A DNA stretch of 64,000 bases, taken from assembly GCA_046329575.1 (NCBI GenBank), contig JAXLUJ010000012.1, positions 1-64,000 of the forward strand, written 5' to 3'. The notes under the pieces are model-generated. The model saw only the letters and a list, made by a program, of their open reading frames with translations, searched no databases and had not been told where the DNA came from. A program made the position numbers and the translations under genes. Numbering within the stretch: position 1 is the first letter of the stretch; each line of letters begins with the position of its first letter. This document shows, in pieces, positions 18,005 through 25,670 of this stretch. Source of the stretch: UBA1941 sp046329575 (GTDB taxonomy: Bacteria > Bacteroidota > Bacteroidia > Chitinophagales > LD1).

Positions 18005-18026
18005 CAAATATAATTGTTTCAACAAT
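18005..18026 (-). promoter_or_regulatory. marR -7 box and adjoining palindrome
   Basis: TATATTTG on the minus strand (18012-18005) matches the -7 consensus. It directly abuts the perfect inverted repeat ATTGTT-TC-AACAAT (18013-18026). The -33 box is poor (AGGT at the expected place). The -7 box ends 4 nt before the ATG, so the message would be leaderless or nearly so. Autoregulation by MarR is inferred. Confidence 0.6.
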
Positions 18027-18102
18027 AATTGACCTGCCTTTATTTTTACATGGTAACTTTTTCAATTAAGCGCCGTACAATAAACTATCATTTAAAAACC
18101 AT

Positions 18103-18459
18103 ATGAAAAAGATTATTACAACTATCATCTGCGGTTTGTTTGTTCAACTCACGGTGCTTGCCGGCGGCAATCTTGTTCTTAACGAAAGTGCCGGCCACGG
18201 AGTTTCCCCGTCAAAACTCATTTATTGTCCGTACTCCTGTAAGGATCTCTTTTCGATTTCCTTTCAATCTTCCGGCAATACGCAAGCCATGTTCTTGTTG
18301 CTTACTGCCGATGGTGATTTACTGAAAAAGGAATATCTTCAGGAAAAGCCAGGCACGAATCAGTTTGAAATTAATACGGCTGATATGCCTCGCGGTACAT
18401 TTAACTATCAGGTGATGACTTCGGCCGGAGTAGGGGAAGGGACGTTAAACCTGGAATAA
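18103..18459 (+). CDS. Small secreted protein of unknown function
   Basis: 118 aa. It has a clear signal peptide (residues 1-20, cleavage near 'TVLAGG'). The mature part of about 98 residues has two cysteines (CPYSC), alternating beta-strand character and ends '...VGEGTLNLE', resembling a small beta-sandwich such as the C-terminal subdomain of T9SS cargo, but without a convincing sorting motif. It is a monocistronic unit with its own terminator at 18479-18515. Confidence 0.75.
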   Translation: MKKIITTIICGLFVQLTVLAGGNLVLNESAGHGVSPSKLIYCPYSCKDLFSISFQSSGNTQAMFLLLTADGDLLKKEYLQEKPGTNQFEINTADMPRGTFNYQVMTSAGVGEGTLNLE

Positions 18460-18478
18460 CCATTAAAAAAATATGTAA

Positions 18479-18515
18479 ATGCCAAAGGTCGTTAGGCCTT
18501 TGGCATATTTTTTTT
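18479..18515 (+). terminator. Intrinsic terminator
   Basis: A 10-bp perfect stem ATGCCAAAGG/CCTTTGGCAT (18479-18488 with 18497-18506) is followed by ATTTTTTTT, 20 nt downstream of the 118-aa secreted protein. Confidence 0.92.
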
Positions 18516-18544
18516 CTGTAAGTAGTTAACTAAATAAACAGGAG

Positions 18545-19111
18545 ATGAAAAACTTTACACTTTTATTATTGATGGTAGTTAGTTTTTCAGTTTCAGCTAC
18601 CACGCATCACGTTATATTCGGCGGTTCAGCAGGATTCAATTTCAGTCCTTCGAACTTGAACGCTTCCGTTGGTGACACCATCGTTTGGACCGGTGACTTT
18701 TCGATGCACACCGTTACCTCCACTAGCGTTCCTGCCGGTGCATTACCCTTCAACAATACCAGCGGAACTATATTTCAGTATGTTGTTACTGTGCCGGGCA
18801 CCTACAATTACCATTGCAATATCCATTCTCAAATGACCGGCACGATAACAGTTAGTGGCACCACTGGGTTCGATGAGTTTAAAGCTGCCTCCGTTTCCAT
18901 TTATCCTACATCGGTTCAGGAATTTTTGAATGTTTCTATTTCTGAAATAGTGGTTGATCGATATGTGATAGTAAACCTGCTGGGGAAAAGCACTCAAGAA
19001 GGCAATCTCGTGAATGAAAAAATTCGGGTGAGCGATTTGCCTTCCGGCGTGTACTTTCTTAATCTGCTCACCTCTCGCGGTTTGATCACCAAACGTTTTT
19101 ATAAGTTGTAG
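18545..19111 (+). CDS. Secreted cupredoxin (plastocyanin-like) with T9SS type A sorting domain
   Basis: 188 aa. After a signal peptide (1-18) a type I copper domain spans about 20-105: the ligand set H55 ('SMHTVTS') and C91-x2-H94-x2-M97 ('YHCNIHSQM') is complete. Residues 115-188 ('VSIYPTSVQEFLNVSI' to 'RFYKL') form a T9SS type A sorting domain. The product would be an electron-transfer or copper-binding protein at the cell surface. An AGGAG-like sequence lies just before the ATG, unusual for this window. Confidence 0.9.
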   Translation: MKNFTLLLLMVVSFSVSATTHHVIFGGSAGFNFSPSNLNASVGDTIVWTGDFSMHTVTSTSVPAGALPFNNTSGTIFQYVVTVPGTYNYHCNIHSQMTGTITVSGTTGFDEFKAASVSIYPTSVQEFLNVSISEIVVDRYVIVNLLGKSTQEGNLVNEKIRVSDLPSGVYFLNLLTSRGLITKRFYKL

Positions 19112-19129
19112 TTCCATCCATCAACACCA

Positions 19130-19897
19130 TCATTTTTTCAGATTGAAAGAAAAGATGGCAAAACCAAGTCCAAACGAGATCCAAGGTTGCCTTTTGTAAA
19201 TCCAGGAATACTTCTTTGCTTCCTTACTAGTCATAAAGTCAAATCCTGAAAACAGTCCAACCTGGGCCTGACCAAATTCTACCACCAATCCTAGCGAAGT
19301 TGTGAAAACCCAGGTATCCACCCCATTGTGAACAGTTCCTTGAGTGCTGGCACTGTCTAAAGTTACTGATGAAACGCCCAGCCCCAGCAAAAGGTCAAGC
19401 GAAGCAGGTCGCTTCTCGTTCATTCTGTATTTTAATCCGAAAGTAGTGCCGATGGTAATATCTTTGGTGAAGTCAAAAGGATTGACGCGTAATTTCACAG
19501 GGGTAACAATATTACCCACCAGAAAGTCGAATTCTGATTGCGCCATAGGACGGCATTTAAAATCTAACTGGGCACGAGTAATACAGAAATAATGGTAACT
19601 GGTGAAATCTGCGCTGTAAACAGGTTCATTTTTATTTGATCTGTGGTTTCCTTTTGGCAGTGCAAACCGAATCACACAGGTATCTTTCTTGAGGTCGGTG
19701 AGCACAAAATGGGAACGCGAGGGCGCGATCAGCACAGTGGTATCTGAAATATTTCCGGAAATATCGCATCGCATTAACGGACATTCCACCAGGAATTCAT
19801 ACAAACCGGAAACCATCGCCGATTGGGCTCGCGATTGTTTGCTGAGAAAAAGTATCTCAAACATCACTAAAAACGACCAACTAAAACGTGACGGCAT
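19130..19897 (-). CDS. Probable outer-membrane beta-barrel protein, unknown function
   Basis: 255 aa. A hydrophobic N-terminal signal (about 1-24, ending 'SRAQS') is followed by a soluble segment with several cysteines (about 35-105). From about 120 on it has alternating amphipathic strands ('IGTTFGLKYRM', 'SLDLLLGLGVSSVTL', 'VFTTSLGLVVEFGQ', 'WISFGLGFAIFSFNLKK') typical of an 8-12 strand barrel ending in a C-terminal strand. It overlaps the end of the upstream 125-aa gene by 17 nt, so the two are translationally coupled. No family recognised. Confidence 0.65.
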   Translation of the reverse strand: MPSRFSWSFLVMFEILFLSKQSRAQSAMVSGLYEFLVECPLMRCDISGNISDTTVLIAPSRSHFVLTDLKKDTCVIRFALPKGNHRSNKNEPVYSADFTSYHYFCITRAQLDFKCRPMAQSEFDFLVGNIVTPVKLRVNPFDFTKDITIGTTFGLKYRMNEKRPASLDLLLGLGVSSVTLDSASTQGTVHNGVDTWVFTTSLGLVVEFGQAQVGLFSGFDFMTSKEAKKYSWIYKRQPWISFGLGFAIFSFNLKK

Positions 19898-20258
19898 AAA
19901 AATCGGCGTGTTCGGTAATGCGATATCTTCCGGAAGCCAAACGTTGAAACCGATTCCCGAAATAAGGTTGAATGTCTTTGGGAATGAGAAAGTCTGCGTC
20001 TAGTACAAAGTATCCGGTGGAGAAGTAAGTGACAAATGAGTGATCGGAAATGGAACTCTTTTTGAATAAAAATTCCGGGCGACCTTCTTTGGATAGGCCT
20101 ATCAGGGCCAGCATTGAATTTTTTTGTCGGGGATTAGAAACATCCACTATCGAGCAGATGTTAAATCCTTCACAATTTTCACCACGTCCCAGTGTTACCT
20201 GATGGTAACCTCCAGATAATAGATACAATAAAATTAAAATGAAGGCTATAGGTGACAT
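19881..20258 (-). CDS. Small secreted protein, paralogue A of a local four-member family
   Basis: 125 aa. It has an N-terminal hydrophobic segment (1-18) and ends with 'DIQPYFGNRFQRLASGRYRI...DFYAVTF', matching the C-terminal pattern G-x-Y-x-[IV]...Y-x-[VI] also seen in the proteins at 20987, 21406 and 22011. One CxxxxxC pair near residues 29-35 may be disulfide-bonded. It starts 13 nt after the terminator of the TlpA-like gene and overlaps the barrel gene at 19130. Function unknown; family membership is by eye. Confidence 0.65.
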   Translation of the reverse strand: MSPIAFILILLYLLSGGYHQVTLGRGENCEGFNICSIVDVSNPRQKNSMLALIGLSKEGRPEFLFKKSSISDHSFVTYFSTGYFVLDADFLIPKDIQPYFGNRFQRLASGRYRITEHADFYAVTF

Positions 20259-20271
20259 AAATTAAGATTTT

Positions 20272-20305
20272 AAAAAAAGAAGGCCCGCTTGCGCAGGCCT
20301 TCTTG
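20272..20305 (-). terminator. Intrinsic terminator after the TlpA-like gene
   Basis: An AGAAGGCC/GGCCTTCT stem (20278-20285 with 20296-20303) is followed by a T run on the minus strand. It closes the 21855-20380 operon and lies 13 nt before the next start codon. Confidence 0.88.
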
Positions 20306-20379
20306 TTCATACCAAGTAACCAAAAACTTATATGAACTTCGAGGGAAACCTCTGTTGGATCAGCAAATCTTATGAGTAA

Positions 20380-20982
20380 TCAGGGCGTTTTTTGTTGAAT
20401 AAGGTCGGTCCACTTTTTAAGTTCCTTTCGGGTAATTTCCCCTTGAGAGCAAATCAAAATGGTACCATCTTTATCGATAAGGCAACTGAATGGAACCGCA
20501 TCCACCAGCGTATCAACATCAAATCCACTTCTCGCACATATTTTTTTAGTAATAGAACGACTTCCTATCAAGTGATAAATCATCGGGTACTTGAACTGCA
20601 GATGATACTTTTTGAAAAGTGCTGCGGCGGTGATGGAATCACTGTTGAAAAAGGAAAGAACAGTTCCGCTTTTAGATAAGGAAGTATGCAGTTGATCTAA
20701 AACCGGTAGTTCTGCTAAACAATGCGAACATCCTCTATCCCAAAAATTCAGCAATAACATTTGATTGGCGAATTCAGCAGTATCGATACCTGCCGTGTCC
20801 ATCATTTCAAATAGTGTGGCCTTTACATTCATATTTGAAACCGGAAATTCGGCGGGTTTTTCAAATGCCGGTCCTCTTTCAATATCGATTAATCCGATGA
20901 ACCATAAAATCAGTAGTACTCCCAGGAGCAAGGCCAATAAAATTCCCATTACTTTAAGAACAACTGCAAACTTCTTCATCAT
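20380..20982 (-). CDS. Membrane-anchored TlpA/ResA-like thioredoxin-fold protein
   Basis: 200 aa. One N-terminal transmembrane helix (about 8-32) anchors a periplasmic thioredoxin domain with the redox motif C85-S-H-C88 ('WDRGCSHCLAELP') and a cis-proline region 'DAVPFSCLID'. TlpA-like proteins reduce or isomerise disulfides of exported proteins. It is the third gene of a tight operon (4-nt gap) behind two small secreted Cys-containing paralogues, so those proteins are plausible clients; this link is inferred from gene order only. Confidence 0.85.
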   Translation of the reverse strand: MMKKFAVVLKVMGILLALLLGVLLILWFIGLIDIERGPAFEKPAEFPVSNMNVKATLFEMMDTAGIDTAEFANQMLLLNFWDRGCSHCLAELPVLDQLHTSLSKSGTVLSFFNSDSITAAALFKKYHLQFKYPMIYHLIGSRSITKKICARSGFDVDTLVDAVPFSCLIDKDGTILICSQGEITRKELKKWTDLIQQKTP

Positions 20983-20986
20983 AAAA

Positions 20987-21409
20987 TTATTTGATGTTTT
21001 TCAACGTAACAGTTAGTAGATAACCTTCCGGTGTCAATTTTGGCAGATAACTTCCCGCTACTACCGCAACTTTCTGATCACTGCCTGTAATCGCTCTTAC
21101 CACATCGGGCCGAATCTGAAAATCTTTGGGTAATATCAAACGGCCATCTTTCATCATAGATGCGCCTTCTTTCCAAAGATTTTCCGGTATCAATATGGTG
21201 CCGATGTCGATTTTTGGAAAATCTACGATCACGTTTCTGGCTGCCGATTCCAGGCCGAGGCAAAACCCTGAACCATCATCGCATTGCAAAAAGCGAGTTT
21301 CTGAATATTGTGCCCTCCAGTATAGAACGGCTTTGATGGGAAAAGCTTGAACCGACTGAAGTAAACTAAGGGTGGTGATCATTGCAAAAATTAATAGGTG
21401 CTTTTTCAT
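20987..21409 (-). CDS. Small secreted protein, paralogue B
   Basis: 140 aa with a signal peptide (1-22). The mature protein has a C-x5-C pair ('FLQCDDGSGFCLG') and the family C-terminus 'LPKDFQIRPDVVRAI...VAVVAGSYLPK...GYLLTVTL'. It overlaps the stop of the upstream paralogue by 4 nt (ATGA) and is followed after 4 nt by the TlpA-like gene. No known family recognised. Confidence 0.72.
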   Translation of the reverse strand: MKKHLLIFAMITTLSLLQSVQAFPIKAVLYWRAQYSETRFLQCDDGSGFCLGLESAARNVIVDFPKIDIGTILIPENLWKEGASMMKDGRLILPKDFQIRPDVVRAITGSDQKVAVVAGSYLPKLTPEGYLLTVTLKNIK

Positions 21410-21855
21410 TTTGTTGCCAGTTTAACGGTGATGTAATAAAATTCTTTGTCGGAGCTGATCTTGTAATCTCCTTTGGGGATATAAACTCCTCGATCGGCCG
21501 GTAATCCGAGATTTCGGGCCACTTCAGGATGTAGATAGGAATCGCCCCCAAAAGTAAAAACAGGTCCTCCGAAACTTTTCTTCAAATCATCGGCGCTATG
21601 TTTCTTCGAGATGCCGAAAGTGGCCAGATTCCCATCGCATTCGATTTTATCGCCGTAATTGGGATTTCCGGCTTCCAACAAATCAGCGCAGAAGCCCAGG
21701 TTGGTCTCACACCCTAAGGCGCTCAAATAACCATAGGAGAAAAAACCTCGTGAAAAAAAATGAATCTGGAAGAGCGTCGTTTTTCCAAAACCGGAAATGC
21801 TGAATAGGCAGCCACATAACACAGCCATCCATTTAAGACGATTGAACTTTTTCAT
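21406..21855 (-). CDS. Small secreted protein, paralogue C
   Basis: 149 aa with a signal peptide (about 1-24). The mature region has four cysteines in two clusters ('ALGCETNLGFCADLL' and a later 'IECDGN') and the family C-terminus 'LHPEVARNLGLPADRGVYIP' followed by KGDYKI and YYITVKL. It is the first gene of the three-gene operon ending at 20380 (ATGA overlap with paralogue B). No known family recognised. Confidence 0.72.
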   Translation of the reverse strand: MKKFNRLKWMAVLCGCLFSISGFGKTTLFQIHFFSRGFFSYGYLSALGCETNLGFCADLLEAGNPNYGDKIECDGNLATFGISKKHSADDLKKSFGGPVFTFGGDSYLHPEVARNLGLPADRGVYIPKGDYKISSDKEFYYITVKLATK

Positions 21856-22010
21856 AAACTATACTCCGTTTTTAGCAAAAACGCAGCGGCAAAAAGTGAG
21901 CTATAACAATCCCGTTACGGCCGTTACTTTTATTCTCAAGGGTATTTCACGGATCTTGCCCTTGCCCCGGCACTAAGCGGCGGAGGCGCGCAGCTATCTT
22001 ATCTAAGTTT

Positions 22011-22493
22011 TCATGGGTCGGAATTTAGGGTGATCGAATAGCGGGAGTTGGGAGGAACAGTAAATCGAAGCGGAACAACTAAATAATAACATTGCGGATC
22101 GGCTGTTACTTCATATTCGCCTTCAGGAACATAGTATTGATACTTGGCGTTTAATCCAAGTTGGTCTATAACAGCACTTCGTAAGAGCATATTTTGTTCG
22201 AAACGATAACTTTTTCTGCTAAACCATGGCGATAAATCCAAATTATCCGATTTGGAAATCCCCAATAGAAGTTCGCCGGAAGAAGTGAGGCTAACACCTA
22301 CCTGCGCTCCAGAAAAGCTAACTGAATAATACGGCCCTCCATATTGCCCGGTAGAGCGGCATTTGAAGTTCAGAAATACGGGATTGATAGTACCATCGGT
22401 TAAGCATTCTTTTACTAAGTTGTTTCCAAACATGGCGCTGTACATCAGCAGGCTTATGAATAGCAGCGCTGTTTTTTTTAGTTTAGAGTTCAT
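22011..22493 (-). CDS. Small secreted protein, paralogue D
   Basis: 160 aa with a signal peptide (about 1-23). The C-terminal third 'MLLRSAVIDQLGLNAKYQYY' followed by VPEGEYEV and YYLVVPL lines up with paralogue C (HPEVARNLGL...YIPKGDYKI...YYITVKL). Three cysteines. It lies 155 bp upstream of paralogue C on the same strand, so it may form a separate transcript. No known family recognised. Confidence 0.7.
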   Translation of the reverse strand: MNSKLKKTALLFISLLMYSAMFGNNLVKECLTDGTINPVFLNFKCRSTGQYGGPYYSVSFSGAQVGVSLTSSGELLLGISKSDNLDLSPWFSRKSYRFEQNMLLRSAVIDQLGLNAKYQYYVPEGEYEVTADPQCYYLVVPLRFTVPPNSRYSITLNSDP

Positions 22494-22992
22494 GGTTTAG
22501 ATTTTTGAAATGTGAGTGATTCTGATTTGGGTTACTTTTTGAGTAGCTTTCTTTGGAGATTAAATACTGATTTTTTTAGGGGTGAAAAATTTTAGGTTGA
22601 ATAAATTTGGTATAGGTTGGCGCCCGAATTCCAAGGGCGCCATTTTAGGTGAAAGGTCACATGTTTTGGGTATCATATATCGTTTGTTTTGGAATTCGAA
22701 AACAAATATAGCTGCGCGATCTGCCTTGCGTTAGGCGCCTTTAGTATTCCAATTGGAACGCTTAGCAGCGCCACAATTACTACGAGAATTCACTACTTTT
22801 CAAGTACAGAAAATATAACCGCCTTGCATACAACAAATCACCCATAGTATAACATGGCGAGTTTCATTAGCTGACAAATACGTTTGCTGATGTTGACCAC
22901 TCCGCTGTAAGTCATCAGGCAAACTTTCTAAAAATTAAAACGGTTCATTATGAATAGTACCACATTTCTTCAGCAGCTCTACATACTTTTAG
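22494..22992. other. Intergenic region without recognised genes
   Basis: 499 bp. It contains a GC-rich hairpin GGCGCCC/GGGCGCC (22619-22625 with 22635-22641) without a T run, and an isolated -7-like TATATTTG on the minus strand (22710-22703) far upstream of the 22493 gene. I see no ORF, tRNA or recognisable RNA. Confidence 0.5.
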
Positions 22993-25293
22993 TCACTTGT
23001 AAAAACTCAAAGGGATTTGAGCGCGCAGTATAAAGTTCCTGCCTAAATCATTCGAAAAATAACGGAAGCGATTCAAGTAATCGCGGTAAGCGGTATTCGA
23101 TAAATTTTCAACAACAAAATCCAATACAATCTTCTGTTTTCTAACAGGCAGGTTCACCCCAATTCCTGCGCGAAGCAATGCGTACGGTTTAGGTGGCGCT
23201 ACATAATCGTTAACTGTATTTACATCCTGCTTTTTGTCAACGTACAGCACCCCAAAGCGGACATACAACTGCTCGGCTTTTTTCAATTTTACAAATTCAT
23301 ATTGCAGTTGATTATCAAATCGCACCGCCGGCATATACGGTAACCCTTCATTTTGAGAGCAATTCCATGCACGTACTCCTGAAAATTTACTGGTTAATGA
23401 AAAGCCTTTCCAAAAATTCCAATATGCAAAAATATCGATGCCGGTAAAGTCAGCATTTACCTGCCGGTAATGAAACAAGGGAAAAGTTCCTTCATCAACA
23501 GTTATAGTTTGCAACATGGGAGCCGCATAAATGAAGTTGTGGATGTAATTGTAATATCCGGTAACTACAACTTGAAATCGTGGCCGTTTAAATTGAATTT
23601 CAAAAGTATTGTTGTACGCTTTTTCAAGTTGAAGATTAGGGTCGCCGGTATCAAAAGAAGCCGCACTTAAGTGCACGCCATTGATGTATTGTTCACTTAC
23701 GCCGGGAGCCCGCCAGGCTGTTCCAAAATTAAATAGAAGCGTTAATCCATACTTGGTTTCGTATTTTAAACCGGCATTGATTGTGGCATCCTGAAACCAC
23801 CGGACAGGTTTTCCAACCGTATCAGAAATGGATAGGGCCTGTCGCCGAAAATCATATCGAATACCTGCCTCGGCAGTAAATCCATCTAGCGAAAATCGTT
23901 CGATCCAATAGATTCCGCTTCCGAAAATGCGGTGATTTGGCATTAAATATTCTAATCCGGCTATGCTATTATTTTGAATGATGGATTGCCAGCCTAAATT
24001 TCCACTAAAATATTTTGTGGCCCGATGTTGAAAGTCGGCTTGGATGGTATGGGTTTGAATAGAAAAGTCGGAAACGGCCGGATAGTTGGAAAGCGCACTT
24101 TCAAATTCACTTCGTTTATTGTTTTGATAAGCATACACCAATTCTAGTTTTCCGGCTTTTCGAAAGTGATAGTGAATAGCAACTTTGTAAAGTTGATGCC
24201 TTATACGCTGATAACCGTGATTTATACGGTAAGAAAAATAGGAAGGGGTATTAGGACGAGATCTGGCGAATGCTGCATAAAGTTCATCAGGGGTTTCCAC
24301 TTCTGATCCTGAAAATATCCCGATTTTTGAATCATAACTGCTAGCGAATAAAGTAATACCGAAATCGCTTCGATGATAGGCCGTACAGCCTGAAAAGTCG
24401 TATTCGCGCATGCCTGTATTTTCCAAATAATACGCATTGGTATGATAGTTTCCGGCGGCCTTAATACTACCCTGGGCTCGCCAGCTCCAGCCACTCAATT
24501 TTTTGCCAAAGGCTCCTTCCACTAGCGCAGAAATCACGCCCATCCTACCGTTGGAGGCGCCGGTGAACTGAAAGTTGGCTCCAATACCGGGATGCGTAGG
24601 CATTTCATTTGGGGTCGTCAAAATCACGCCGCCAATAGCATCGCTTCCATACTTAATACTGGCAGCACCCTTTATCACTTCAATGTGTTGCGCCAAGGCC
24701 AAATCTAATTCAGGCCCGTGTTCGCTGCCCCATTGCTGGCCTTCCTGCCTGATGCCGTTATTAATTATCAGAATCCGATTGCCGCTTAAACCATGGATCA
24801 CTGGTTTCGAAATGGTGGGTCCGGTTTGAATAGAGTTAACCCCGGCTATTTCCTTCAGGGTTTCACCAAGTGTATTTCCCTGATGTTGCAGTAATTCTCG
24901 CGAGGATACATCCATTCGCGACATCGTCGCCAAATCGTGTGAACGGTCGCGAGTAACATTTACTTCATGTAAGTCATAGGCCTTATGGTTTAGCGCCAGT
25001 TTAAATGTGGTATCATGTGAAAGAATTGCCGCAAAGCGAATAGCATCGCAACCCAGATGCGTGCATTCAATGGTGTCTTTTAGGGCACAAATGGTGGTGA
25101 AATCAATTTTGCCTGTGGCATCGGTGTAGCCTGCATTTGCATTGCTGCTAAACCGAACCATCGCATATTCCAATGGTAAACCGGTGCGGGCGTCGGTTAT
25201 TTTAAGACGAACTTTTATTGAACAATTTTGCTGCGCCTCTGTGTGGCTGTTCAGGCAAACAAAGAAGCACAACAACGTTAAAATACGTTGCAT
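22993..25293 (-). CDS. TonB-dependent receptor, probably for a metal (ZnuD/heme-type class)
   Basis: 766 aa. Signal peptide (1-20), carboxypeptidase-regulatory-like domain (about 24-110), plug with 'HGLSGNRILIINNGIRQEGQ' and 'GAASIKYGSDAIGGVILTTP', then a 22-strand-type barrel ending in 'ILRAQIPLSFYK'. The plug motif with 'QWGSEHGPELD' is typical of the class that takes up zinc or other metals. The preceding gene encodes a small His-rich protein 36 nt away, which supports a metal substrate. It is the last gene of the waaA-His-rich-receptor run. Confidence 0.9.
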   Translation of the reverse strand: MQRILTLLCFFVCLNSHTEAQQNCSIKVRLKITDARTGLPLEYAMVRFSSNANAGYTDATGKIDFTTICALKDTIECTHLGCDAIRFAAILSHDTTFKLALNHKAYDLHEVNVTRDRSHDLATMSRMDVSSRELLQHQGNTLGETLKEIAGVNSIQTGPTISKPVIHGLSGNRILIINNGIRQEGQQWGSEHGPELDLALAQHIEVIKGAASIKYGSDAIGGVILTTPNEMPTHPGIGANFQFTGASNGRMGVISALVEGAFGKKLSGWSWRAQGSIKAAGNYHTNAYYLENTGMREYDFSGCTAYHRSDFGITLFASSYDSKIGIFSGSEVETPDELYAAFARSRPNTPSYFSYRINHGYQRIRHQLYKVAIHYHFRKAGKLELVYAYQNNKRSEFESALSNYPAVSDFSIQTHTIQADFQHRATKYFSGNLGWQSIIQNNSIAGLEYLMPNHRIFGSGIYWIERFSLDGFTAEAGIRYDFRRQALSISDTVGKPVRWFQDATINAGLKYETKYGLTLLFNFGTAWRAPGVSEQYINGVHLSAASFDTGDPNLQLEKAYNNTFEIQFKRPRFQVVVTGYYNYIHNFIYAAPMLQTITVDEGTFPLFHYRQVNADFTGIDIFAYWNFWKGFSLTSKFSGVRAWNCSQNEGLPYMPAVRFDNQLQYEFVKLKKAEQLYVRFGVLYVDKKQDVNTVNDYVAPPKPYALLRAGIGVNLPVRKQKIVLDFVVENLSNTAYRDYLNRFRYFSNDLGRNFILRAQIPLSFYK

Positions 25294-25329
25294 ACGCTTT
25301 TTTTTAATGAAGAAAAAATGAAAGGGTAG

Positions 25330-25653
25330 CTATGCAGTGGGCGGACCCCGTAGGTCATGCGCTGCCAACATCTGTAAAGAAGGCGTCTGCAATATTTTGC
25401 AAGATAAACGAAGCGTTATGCTCGCAAACAAAACTTGATTTAGAAAGGGAACTTCATTGAATGCGCTGAATTCAAATTGGCAAACTGAACAAGCTATACT
25501 TTTTGAAGCATGAAAATGATGATCGCAATGATGATCGGTTGCGCGCTGATGATGATTTGAAATAAAATGTAGCGGTTTGGAAAGGGTGCCAAAAAGAAAC
25601 AACATCAGCAGCAATAGTGCGCCTGCCTTTTTGTTCTTTTTTGCAATCATCAT
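25330..25653 (-). CDS. Small His-rich, membrane-anchored or exported protein
   Basis: 107 aa. One hydrophobic segment (about 11-27) is followed by a His cluster ('SNHHQRATDHHCDHHFHASK', nine His in about 20 residues) and a C-x2-C motif ('ACSVCQFEF'). Proteins of this layout often precede metal TonB receptors in Bacteroidota; a metal-binding or sensing role at the inner membrane or in the periplasm is inferred. It lies 17 nt after waaA and 36 nt before the receptor. Confidence 0.75.
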   Translation of the reverse strand: MMIAKKNKKAGALLLLMLFLFGTLSKPLHFISNHHQRATDHHCDHHFHASKSIACSVCQFEFSAFNEVPFLNQVLFASITLRLSCKILQTPSLQMLAAHDLRGPPTA

Positions 25654-25670
25654 AAAGCGAAACTAGAAAA

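Noticed and set aside
22619..22641. GGCGCCC/GGGCGCC hairpin as a terminator or riboswitch
   Set aside because: No T run on either strand and not close to the end of a gene; no aptamer-like conserved sequence recognised.
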